A stretch of DNA of 5,675 nt from the NCBI GenBank assembly GCA_030526445.1, contig JAUNCV010000133.1, positions 1-5,675 on the forward strand, given 5' to 3'. A program made the translations under genes and the position numbers. This document shows positions 1-5,662 of this stretch, one piece after another (position 1 is the stretch's first letter; each line of letters starts with the position of its first letter). The notes beneath the pieces were generated by a model, which made no database searches, had not been told where the DNA came from, and saw only the letters and a list, made by a program, of their open reading frames with translations. The stretch comes from Bacteroidales bacterium. Its GTDB lineage: Bacteria; Bacteroidota; Bacteroidia; Bacteroidales; UBA3663.

Positions 1-919
1 CGCCGGGTTGGCTTTTGGTCAGCCCTGTGAAGCCGTAAGTGTCCTGGCCCGAAAGCCAGTTGTCGGTGCTGTTGCTGAGGGTTGCCTCATAGCTTGTAGC
101 CGCTGTCACAAAGTTGTCCGAAGTGACTTTGATGGTGAGGTTCTCGAGATATAGTTTGTTGTCGGTTACCCAGTTTTGCAATGAGTAAACGGCAAATCTT
201 ATTTTCGCGTTGAGGTGGTGGAAAGGCATCCACACTTCGCGGTTCAGCGAGGTGGTGTTCTGGTTGTTCACGTTTTGGGTTTGTCCCTCGCGTGCCAGCA
301 AGTCTTCGTCCTTTCCGTCGGTGTTTCGGTGCACCTGTGCCAAGATATAAGGCTCAGGTTTTTCGGTGGTTATGTTGCCCTGTGCGTCGAGGGTCGAAAC
401 CTGTCCGTTTTTCACCGTCTGCGCATAGTAGGGCGCATTGATCTTGAGCGCTTCGTGGCTCAGCGTGAATGTGCTCGCGTTGGTGGGGCAGGGCGCAATG
501 GCATGAAATCTGTATGGATATGCGCTATAGTCCCAGTACTTCACGCTCTGTCCGCTCACGTTGGTGTAGTCCCATGTCTGCTTCGTAACATTGTTCCACG
601 CATCGTTTTTCACGATATAATCCACTTTATATCGGTCCATCACGGTCTGCAGTTGCTGAGTGCCGTATGCTTTGAATGTCGATACGAGGAAATCGCTTGT
701 CAGGGCAGTTGCACGCGAACGGCTCTGCTGATTCTCCTCCTGCACGCGGCAGGCGAAGTTCATTGGGTCCCTTTGGTTAGGGTCTATTTTATCGATTTCT
801 TCGAGCACAGTGTCCGATGAGCACGAAGCCAAAAAGAGCGCGCCAGTGCAGGCTGCAAAGACCTTGGCGGCCTTTGCAACCTGTGTGGTGCGGAATATGT
901 TTGAAGAAATCATTGACAT
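1..919 (-). CDS. Fimbrillin-family lipoprotein, 3' end beyond the window (partial)
   Basis: An open minus-strand frame of 306 codons runs off the left edge without a stop. It starts at ATG 919, five bases after the stop of the preceding fimbrillin gene; an in-frame ATG at 913 (residue 3) is an equal alternative, and neither has a clear Shine-Dalgarno. The signal peptide ends in a lipobox LASC with the lipidated Cys at residue 33, followed by acidic residues. Further on are an Arg-rich SRSRAT stretch (66-71), which in this family is where precursors may be trimmed, a YWD...F-x-A-x-AP motif (128-143) shared with the next gene upstream, and FHHLNAKIRF (233-242), matching the conserved fimbrillin 'H..a.i.F' strand. 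Known for the family: surface lipoproteins that become shaft or tip subunits of type V pili. Inferred here: a second pilus subunit, tip or accessory. The C-terminal part that would help decide is missing. It could also be a non-polymerising Mfa-like adhesin. Confidence 0.86.
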   Translation of the reverse strand, partial: MSMISSNIFRTTQVAKAAKVFAACTGALFLASCSSDTVLEEIDKIDPNQRDPMNFACRVQEENQQSRSRATALTSDFLVSTFKAYGTQQLQTVMDRYKVDYIVKNDAWNNVTKQTWDYTNVSGQSVKYWDYSAYPYRFHAIAPCPTNASTFTLSHEALKINAPYYAQTVKNGQVSTLDAQGNITTEKPEPYILAQVHRNTDGKDEDLLAREGQTQNVNNQNTTSLNREVWMPFHHLNAKIRFAVYSLQNWVTDNKLYLENLTIKVTSDNFVTAATSYEATLSNSTDNWLSGQDTYGFTGLTKSQPG

Positions 920-924
920 GTAAA

Positions 925-2496
925 TCAAGGTTGTGGGGTTGTTGGGTTCGAGATGTTGTGTTCAGAGTTAGCCTCGGTATAGTCCTCGATGGTGCACTCG
1001 TCGAACACGATAGGGTAGAGGGCCTCTTCGGTCGAAGCATTTGGGTCCTCAGGCTTGATCTCTGTGTTTGGATTGGTGGTACCCGATGCGTTGCGAGTAA
1101 TCTTGAAGGTGTAGATGTATCGGGTGTTAGGCTGCCAGTTTGCCACAGCCACTTTCTCGGTACCGTTCATGATGGTAGCAGGCACAAATGCGGTAGCATT
1201 GTGCACGGTGGTTACCTCCTTGTTGTCGTCGGCAATGATGCGGAAGGTCACGTGGAAGGTAAAGCCGGTCTCCTGATCCTTAGGCTGAGCCAATGGGTAG
1301 TAAATGGTTGGCGACCATGCATACTTCTGGCCAGCGCCATCGGCAGTTGCCTCTGGAATCACGTAGTGGTCCATATTGAGCTGCGAAGCCTCCAGCTTGG
1401 TGAGGTTGGCAGCATAGGTAGCAGGCACGTTGGTGGTCTGGTAATCGCCCTCAGTGGTGCTTGGTGCGAAGAACATCAGGTTATCGCTCACCGCAGTCTC
1501 GCCGGTATAAACAGGCTCGAAGGTTACAGCACTTGCGCCAAACTTCACGCTTGCGCCCGATGCCTTATAATATTCACCGAGTGTGTAGCTGGTGGTGCCC
1601 TTCACTGCTGGAGTTGCCTGAATGCCCTTGCGCAGGTCGCTGTCATCGGCCACGGTGGTTGGGAATTTGCCCTTGTCGGCGCCCAGGTCCACAATCTCTA
1701 CCTTGTAGCCAGGAATGTCCTCATAGAAGCGAATGAACAACTGTCCGCCCATGTGCTTGAATTTGAGCTCCACATCCTTGAGCTGTGCATTGGTAGCCTG
1801 GTAGCTTGCATAGAGGTTTTCGGCCAAAGTGCGGTCCTGCTTAGGCGCTGTAGCCGAACCCATGTAGGCGCTGTTTGGGGTGAAGTCGTAGCCATCCTGC
1901 AATGAGCCCTTCTCGAGCGACAGGGTTGCATTGCCATTGGCATCGAAGCTCACCTCTACGCCGCTCTGCTTGTAGGGTGCATAGGCATAGAAGTTGGTGT
2001 AGGTGTAGGCCAAATCCCAGTAGCGCAGATACTGGTGCTGGTTGCCCGAAAGGTCTTTGGCATCGCTCGTAGTGTAGTAGCCAGCGGTGCCGGTATAGTT
2101 ATATTCGGCCGAGCCCAAGCCTTCGTAGAACCAGGGCGACTTGTGGTCGTCGAGCGAACCTGCCTCCTTGGCCCAGGTGGTAGCATTGGTCTTGTCATAG
2201 CCGATGCTGGTGCCGTCTGAGTAGCCTACCAAGTAGTTGTTCATCACAGTCTGCTTAGCGGCATCGTCCTTCACCTTATAGGCAAAGATGCCGAAGTTAT
2301 AGTGGCCCACGTCCTGAAACTTTGAGTCGCGTTTCTGCTGTGTGTCGTCGGCGCGCGATATGTTGCCCTTCTTGATCATGAAGCTGATTGGCGCCTCTTT
2401 GCCTGCAGGCTTGCCCATGTTCTCGTCAACAACCGAATCGTTTGCGCACGATGCCAGTGTGAGGCAAACCACAGGATAAATGAAAGATTTCTTCAT
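925..2496 (-). CDS. Fimbrillin-family (Mfa1/FimA-like) lipoprotein, complete
   Basis: Complete 523-residue protein. A short signal peptide ends in lipobox LASC with Cys17, followed by a D/E-containing tether (DENMGKPAGKEAP). An Arg at 48 in NISRADD lies where fimbrillin precursors are typically cleaved before polymerisation. Fimbrillin landmarks are YWD (159-161) leading to FYAYAPY (169-175), FKHMGGQLFIRF (246-257), the C-terminal WQPNTRYIYTFKIT (454-467), and a final strand-like segment YPIVFDECTIEDY (494-506) before a Pro/Thr tail. These fit the two-domain all-beta fold of type V pilus subunits, in which the N-terminal strand is removed and replaced by a strand from a neighbouring subunit. 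The length is within the family's usual range. It lies after a 295-base spacer and directly before a second fimbrillin gene. Inferred role: major shaft or accessory subunit; which one cannot be decided from sequence. No strong Shine-Dalgarno precedes the ATG, only an A-rich stretch, as is common in Bacteroidales. Confidence 0.93.
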   Translation of the reverse strand: MKKSFIYPVVCLTLASCANDSVVDENMGKPAGKEAPISFMIKKGNISRADDTQQKRDSKFQDVGHYNFGIFAYKVKDDAAKQTVMNNYLVGYSDGTSIGYDKTNATTWAKEAGSLDDHKSPWFYEGLGSAEYNYTGTAGYYTTSDAKDLSGNQHQYLRYWDLAYTYTNFYAYAPYKQSGVEVSFDANGNATLSLEKGSLQDGYDFTPNSAYMGSATAPKQDRTLAENLYASYQATNAQLKDVELKFKHMGGQLFIRFYEDIPGYKVEIVDLGADKGKFPTTVADDSDLRKGIQATPAVKGTTSYTLGEYYKASGASVKFGASAVTFEPVYTGETAVSDNLMFFAPSTTEGDYQTTNVPATYAANLTKLEASQLNMDHYVIPEATADGAGQKYAWSPTIYYPLAQPKDQETGFTFHVTFRIIADDNKEVTTVHNATAFVPATIMNGTEKVAVANWQPNTRYIYTFKITRNASGTTNPNTEIKPEDPNASTEEALYPIVFDECTIEDYTEANSEHNISNPTTPQP

Positions 2497-2551
2497 ATTC
2501 GATAATTATGTATTTGTTTTATTTTCAATTTTTAGAAAGATTATTTGTTTG

Positions 2552-2578
2552 GATTTCGAGCCAGCTTGCTGGCGATCC
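2552..2578 (+). repeat. Hairpin repeat element, left copy
   Basis: It reads GATTTCGAGCC, then AGCTTGCT, then GGCGATCC. The centre forms a GCCAGC-AA-GCTGGC hairpin (on the minus strand). The outer blocks are repeated, inverted, at 2713-2738, with a different centre. It resembles a REP-like intergenic palindromic element; the family is not recognised. Confidence 0.65.
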
Positions 2579-2712
2579 CAAAGAGAGACCCAAAAAGCGA
2601 GGAACTCGAGCGCATTTTTAGTTAAATTTAGTTGAGATTTTAAAAATCTAAATAATCATCATTGCTGAAAATGCGCAAAGTCAAGCTTTGCTTTTGGAAG
2701 CCTTTTTTAGAA

Positions 2713-2738
2713 GGATCGCCTCTTCGAGGCTCGAAATC
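2713..2738 (-). repeat. Hairpin repeat element, right copy (inverted)
   Basis: On the minus strand it reads GATTTCGAGCC, then TCGAAGA, then GGCGATCC, with a GCCTC-GAA-GAGGC hairpin. The flanking 11- and 8-base blocks are identical to the left copy, while the hairpin arms differ but still pair. The two copies are separated by 134 bases and face opposite ways. Confidence 0.65.
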
Positions 2739-2791
2739 TATCTGAAAATCTTACTGAACATTATAAACTAGTTATATATGAATAATGTATA

Positions 2792-4024
2792 TCAGAGCGG
2801 AATTTCGTAAATCAGCTCGTCATAATCCTCAACCGTTGGATTGAAGATGCTGCCAGTGCCCTCTTCGGCTGGTGGGCCAACCTCGAGCTCGTTACAGTCA
2901 ATCTCGATGGTGATGACGCCGCCGTGGCACTGACTCTGACACTGGTCGGTCACGTTGGCACGGTATGCCTGCGTAGCGCCATTGGACATGATCAGCTCAT
3001 AATAGAGATAGTTAGGCAACTCGGTGCGCGAACCCTGATACTGTGCGCGGCTGCCCACGTTAAATCCGTCCATATCGCACAGACCGAAGGTTGTCAGCTT
3101 GCCGCCAATGATGTCGGCCACTTTGCCCTTCACCTCCAGGTTGCGCTTCAGTCGGGTATTGAAATAGACCATGCAAGGCGTGTTCGAAGTGTGGCCCGTG
3201 TTCACGCTTGTTGAGTTGGCAAAGGCCGAAATCGCAGCATCGCCATTGATGCCCTTCACGCGTCCGTCGTTGTTATAGAGAATGATCTGCACCAGATAGA
3301 TGTACACCAGTGGCTCCAGCTGGCAGTTGATGTGCTTCACCCAGACCTTTTCCTGCTCGTTATAGTAGTCATAGTCCTTCATGTCGCGCGATATGTAAAT
3401 ATCTCTCGGATAAGCCGAGTAGAATATCTCCGGCTGGTTGTAGAGAGCGGTCAGTGCAGAGTCGTTTTCGGCCGTCACATGGATGCCACGAGTCACCGAA
3501 GTGGTAGCCGTCACCTCGTCCAGATCGCTTTCATCAATCGTCACCACCTGTGTCTGGTCCGGACTGTCGATGTTGCTCCAGAGCAGAATGTCGTAGTAGC
3601 CGAACTGATAGGTGCGGCGGAAAGTGTTGCCATACACCGTAAATCCGTCCACATTCGTGTGGTTCAGCACGCCCGGCATTTCGCCCAGATAGTAGCGTCG
3701 AGCCTCGAAGTTGGTTGGCTCCGGATACTCCACTTTGCCCCACAGGCGAATATCCTCTTCGTCCCAGCCATAATACCACTTGCTCTTCCAGTCAATGTCG
3801 ATGTCCCACACCACTTCCATTTCGGTTATCACTACCGGCATGTCAACCAGCACCTCCTGTGCAGGCAGTTTCAGTGGTGGTTCGATGCAGGAGGTTGTTA
3901 CGAAAGGCTGTGCCACGAATAGCGCGAGCGCTACGAATAAGCTTTGCTTACGAAAGGCTTTGGCACGAAGACTCTTCGAGCGCGAATAAGCTTTGCTTAC
4001 GAAGTTATTGAAATTCATATTCAT
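2792..4024 (-). CDS. DUF5119-like lipoprotein, probable pilus anchor/assembly protein
   Basis: Complete 410-residue protein. The N-terminus is long and basic, followed by a hydrophobic stretch SLFVALALFVAQPFV (28-42) and a degenerate lipobox TTSC with Cys46. The mature part opens with EPPLKLP and then VVWDIDIDWKSKWYYGWD (71-88), RRYYLGEMPG (109-118) and FGYYDILLWSNID (141-153), a pattern I recognise from DUF5119 proteins of Bacteroidales fimbrial loci. Six Cys lie in the mature domain (234, 284, 316, 362, 366, 377), three of them clustered near the C-terminus. DUF5119 genes commonly sit between a DUF3575 gene and fimbrillin genes, as here. Inferred role: an outer-membrane anchor or initiator comparable to Mfa2/FimB; the assignment rests on context and weak pattern similarity. 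The ATG overlaps the preceding stop by four bases (ATGA) and has an AGGAG seven bases upstream, which favours this start over the ATG two codons later. Its signal-peptide codons contain a tandem DNA repeat (3899-4003). Confidence 0.9.
   Translation of the reverse strand: MNMNFNNFVSKAYSRSKSLRAKAFRKQSLFVALALFVAQPFVTTSCIEPPLKLPAQEVLVDMPVVITEMEVVWDIDIDWKSKWYYGWDEEDIRLWGKVEYPEPTNFEARRYYLGEMPGVLNHTNVDGFTVYGNTFRRTYQFGYYDILLWSNIDSPDQTQVVTIDESDLDEVTATTSVTRGIHVTAENDSALTALYNQPEIFYSAYPRDIYISRDMKDYDYYNEQEKVWVKHINCQLEPLVYIYLVQIILYNNDGRVKGINGDAAISAFANSTSVNTGHTSNTPCMVYFNTRLKRNLEVKGKVADIIGGKLTTFGLCDMDGFNVGSRAQYQGSRTELPNYLYYELIMSNGATQAYRANVTDQCQSQCHGGVITIEIDCNELEVGPPAEEGTGSIFNPTVEDYDELIYEIPL
3899..4003 (-). 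repeat. Imperfect 49-50 bp tandem repeat inside signal-peptide codons
   Basis: Two units, 3899-3948 and 3949-3997, plus the first six bases of a third (TACGAA, 3998-4003). Each unit starts TACGAAAGGCT and ends CGAATAAGCTTTGCT. The middles differ: one holds the palindrome TAGCGC-GA-GCGCTA (3920-3933), the other CTC-TTC-GAG (3972-3980). The unit ends carry the inverted repeat TAAGC-TTT-GCTTA twice. Because the lengths are 50 and 49, the copies are translated in different frames. Confidence 0.85.
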
Positions 4025-5421
4025 CGTGCATCTCCTTTCCTTTTATCCTTGCGATATATGATATCGTAGGTCACCTGCAGGCCAATATTGGTTGGGCCGA
4101 ACCAGGTGAACTGGTGGTTTCGCTCCTTAAAGTCAGAGGCCGAACCCATGTAGTCATAATAGTAGTCGCCATCCTCTTCGCCCGTCAGTGGGTTGCCGAA
4201 CACATATGGGTCGTGGCGAGTCAGGAAGAAGCCCGCCGCTGCCATCAGCTCTAAGCGCCAGTTGCCGCGTTTGTTGAGCGGAATGGTGTAGCCGATGCTC
4301 AGGCCAGCACCGCCGCCTTCGCCCTCCCAGCCCTTGGTCTTGCTCAGTCCAATGCCATAAACAAAGCCTTGTGCATAGGCTCCTAAGTAGCCGCCGCGGT
4401 AGGGGTGACCCTCCGAGAAATAGCGACGCACCTCGAGCTGCAAATCGCGCATCTGGAAAAACTCCTGGCTGCTCCAGTGGCGATGATTGCTCCAGGTGAA
4501 ACCTACGTTATAGGTATAGTGACCATAAAGTGGGAAGTACTCCAACTGCACATCGAGCGAAGGTGCCCAGCCAAACTGTGGCATATAGAAGGCATCGCGC
4601 AGCAAGTTGGTGCGGAGTGCTATCAGTGGCAATTTAGGATTCTCTTTCTGGGGTTCGAAGACCCATGGCTCCACCTGTGGCTCTCTCTGCAGAGGCTGTG
4701 CCTCCTCTTCGGGCAGTTGTGCCACGGTGGGCTCTAATGGTTCGGTCAAGCCTTTGGGACGAGGTGCCGTGCCAAACCACAGCATCACGCGTGCCTGTCG
4801 CAGCTGGGGGAAATACTCCTTCAGCAGTCGGGCCCAGGTCTTGCCGCCGTTCATCTTCTGCAGGCGTGCTTTGCACAGGCGCTCATCGCCCTTGCACTCC
4901 TGCCACAGCTGGCTCACAGCCTCAGCCTCGGCATCGTTGGCTTCGCGCATCAGCACGGTCAGGTACTCATAGTCCTCCGTGATGCTGGCCGACTCAATGT
5001 CTTGCACCGAAAACTTGTTGTCCAGCTCGCTGCCAATAAACTCTACCAGTCGCTTGGTTCGGCCGGTACCCAGTCGGCGGTTGTTCTCATACGAACCCTC
5101 AGGCGAAGCGGCACCGCGGATAATGATTTTTCTCAGCACCAGGCCCTTGTCCTTCAAGATAGGCACCACCTCCTCCTTATAGGTGCGGATGAATGGCTCC
5201 TCGGGACGCAGTTCCGTACGGTTTACCGTAAAGCGGATGCCCTGTGCCGAGGCGTTGAAGAGCGAGTCGCTGATTTCGGGAATTTCGGCCTTGTTGTCGC
5301 TGCTCACATACACAAACGGATATTTGGGCAGGGGCTTGAATTCGCCCTTGCTCTCGCCCATGAGTGTAGCTGCTGGCCATGCCAGGAGCACCGAAACTAT
5401 GGCTTTCTGAATGATTTTCAT
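4021..5421 (-). CDS. OmpA-like / DUF3575 outer-membrane protein of the pilus operon
   Basis: Complete 466-residue protein with a non-lipoprotein signal peptide (MKIIQKAIVSVLLAWPAA, hydrophobic to about residue 20). Residues 61-130 resemble an OmpA-type periplasmic domain: IRFTVNRTEL, then IIIRGAASPEGSYENNRRL and a GRTKRLVEFI helix. The Asp usually found in the peptidoglycan-binding 'G-x-D' position is replaced here (GAASPEG), while Asn114, Leu117 and Arg121 fit. A Pro/Glu-rich linker (about 222-263) leads to a DUF3575 region from IALRTNLLRDAFYMPQFGW (267-285) to the C-terminus. That region has alternating aromatic, Gly-rich strands (DVQLEYFPLYGHYTYNVGF, GGYLGAYAQGFVYGIGL, GAGLSIGYTIPL, WRLELMAAAGFFL, LQVTYDIIY), consistent with a small outer-membrane beta-barrel. 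DUF3575 proteins are frequent first genes of Bacteroidales fimbrial clusters. Inferred role: outer-membrane partner or cell-wall link for pilus assembly; the exact function is not known to me. Start chosen for the signal peptide; AACAGGA lies too close to ATG to be a good ribosome site. Confidence 0.92.
   Translation of the reverse strand: MKIIQKAIVSVLLAWPAATLMGESKGEFKPLPKYPFVYVSSDNKAEIPEISDSLFNASAQGIRFTVNRTELRPEEPFIRTYKEEVVPILKDKGLVLRKIIIRGAASPEGSYENNRRLGTGRTKRLVEFIGSELDNKFSVQDIESASITEDYEYLTVLMREANDAEAEAVSQLWQECKGDERLCKARLQKMNGGKTWARLLKEYFPQLRQARVMLWFGTAPRPKGLTEPLEPTVAQLPEEEAQPLQREPQVEPWVFEPQKENPKLPLIALRTNLLRDAFYMPQFGWAPSLDVQLEYFPLYGHYTYNVGFTWSNHRHWSSQEFFQMRDLQLEVRRYFSEGHPYRGGYLGAYAQGFVYGIGLSKTKGWEGEGGGAGLSIGYTIPLNKRGNWRLELMAAAGFFLTRHDPYVFGNPLTGEEDGDYYYDYMGSASDFKERNHQFTWFGPTNIGLQVTYDIIYRKDKRKGDAR
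4032..4036 (-). promoter_or_regulatory. Shine-Dalgarno AGGAG for the DUF5119-like gene
   Basis: AGGAG on the minus strand lies within the last codons of the upstream gene, seven bases before ATG 4024. With the ATGA stop/start overlap it supports translational coupling and fixes the start. It is the only strong Shine-Dalgarno among the four genes. Confidence 0.65.
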
Positions 5422-5482
5422 TCCTGTTATTTTTGCTGCTATTATTTGTCTTGATACGTGCGAAAATATAATTATTTATTTC

Positions 5483-5516
5483 CAAACCCATGCAATTATT
5501 GTAAATAATTTGCAAA
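5483..5516 (-). promoter_or_regulatory. Candidate Bacteroidales-type promoter
   Basis: On the minus strand a TTTG (5516-5513) is followed 22 bases later by TGGGTTTG (5490-5483), one mismatch from the Bacteroidales -7 consensus TAnnTTTG. The spacing is slightly longer than the usual 19-21. It would give a leader of roughly 55 bases before ATG 5421. Nearby TATATTTT (about 5473-5466) is an alternative -7, but no TTTG is correctly spaced from it. Weak call. Confidence 0.25.
5492..5513. promoter_or_regulatory. Near-perfect palindrome, possible operator
   Basis: AATTATT-GTA-AATAATT is a perfect 7-base inverted repeat, extended on both sides by GC/GC with one unpaired base. It falls between the two halves of the candidate promoter, where a bound regulator would interfere with transcription. 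The sequence is AT-rich, so chance occurrence is possible. Confidence 0.35.
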
Positions 5517-5590
5517 ATATGCCCCATTTTTCTCCCTTTCCCTCGCTTTTTGCATTTTCTAGAGGAGAGAATGGTGAGGAGCGAAGCCAA

Positions 5591-5625
5591 CTTTTGACTT
5601 TTAACCTTTAACTCTTAACTTTTCT
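5591..5625. repeat. Five-unit 7-base tandem repeat (CTTTTAA-like)
   Basis: Consecutive 7-mers CTTTTGA, CTTTTAA, CCTTTAA, CTCTTAA, CTTTTCT form a degenerate heptamer array. Heptamers of this TTAACTT type recur in Bacteroidales intergenic DNA. A function is not evident. Confidence 0.7.
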
Positions 5626-5630
5626 TTCAT

Positions 5631-5662
5631 GTTTGCCAATGTTACATTTTGGCCATGTTACA
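5631..5662. repeat. Two abutting 16-base direct repeats
   Basis: GTTTGCCAATGTTACA (5631-5646) is followed immediately by TTTTGGCCATGTTACA (5647-5662), matching at 13 of 16 positions. A GTAAC at 5671-5675 then forms an inverted partner to the second GTTAC (5657-5661). They may be tandem binding sites for a regulator or the edge of a longer repeat beyond the window. Confidence 0.6.

Larger units (their letters stand above)
2497..2791. other. Gene-free spacer between the DUF5119 and fimbrillin genes
   Basis: This 295-base stretch has no credible ORF. It holds two oppositely oriented hairpin elements (2552-2578 and 2713-2738), an AAGC-TTT-GCTT hairpin (2683-2693), copies of GCGCATTTT on opposite strands (2610-2618 and 2668-2676), and between these an AT-rich core with a 15-base palindrome AGATTTT-A-AAAATCT (2635-2649). 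None of the hairpins is followed by a clean T-tract in the direction of transcription, so I do not call an intrinsic terminator. I found no convincing Bacteroidales promoter (TTTG, then TAnnTTTG 19-21 bases later) before the fimbrillin start. The spacer may still separate expression of the fimbrillins from the two upstream genes, through RNA structure, processing or an unrecognised promoter. Confidence 0.7.

Noticed and set aside
215..820. Plus-strand open frame (201 codons) opposite the partial fimbrillin
   Set aside because: The minus-strand frame over the same region is open for 306 codons and has a lipoprotein signal and family motifs; the plus frame has none.
817..1905. Long plus-strand open frame (362 codons) opposite the fimbrillin gene
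   Set aside because: It is antisense to a gene with a lipobox and clear fimbrillin motifs. Its translation is rich in Cys, His, Trp and Val without recognisable domains, as expected for a mirror frame of a GC-balanced gene.
2552..2738. Hairpins considered as intrinsic terminators or an insertion sequence
   Set aside because: Neither hairpin is followed by a T-tract in the transcribed direction, stems are only 5-6 base pairs, and there is no transposase or target-site duplication.
3332..3922. Plus-strand open frame (196 codons) opposite the DUF5119-like gene
   Set aside because: It is fully antisense to a recognised gene, has no family motifs and has low-complexity His/Val-rich composition.
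3899..4003. Repeat array considered as CRISPR
   Set aside because: Only two imperfect abutting units without unique spacers, lying inside a coding sequence.
5177..5590. Minus-strand open frame overlapping the start of the OmpA/DUF3575 gene
   Set aside because: It runs out of frame through the signal-peptide codons and into the AT-rich leader. The in-frame start at 5421 with its signal peptide explains the region better.
5411..5611. Small plus-strand open frame in the leader (66 codons)
   Set aside because: No ribosome site, no recognisable features, and it ends in the heptamer repeat. An AT-rich chance frame is more likely.
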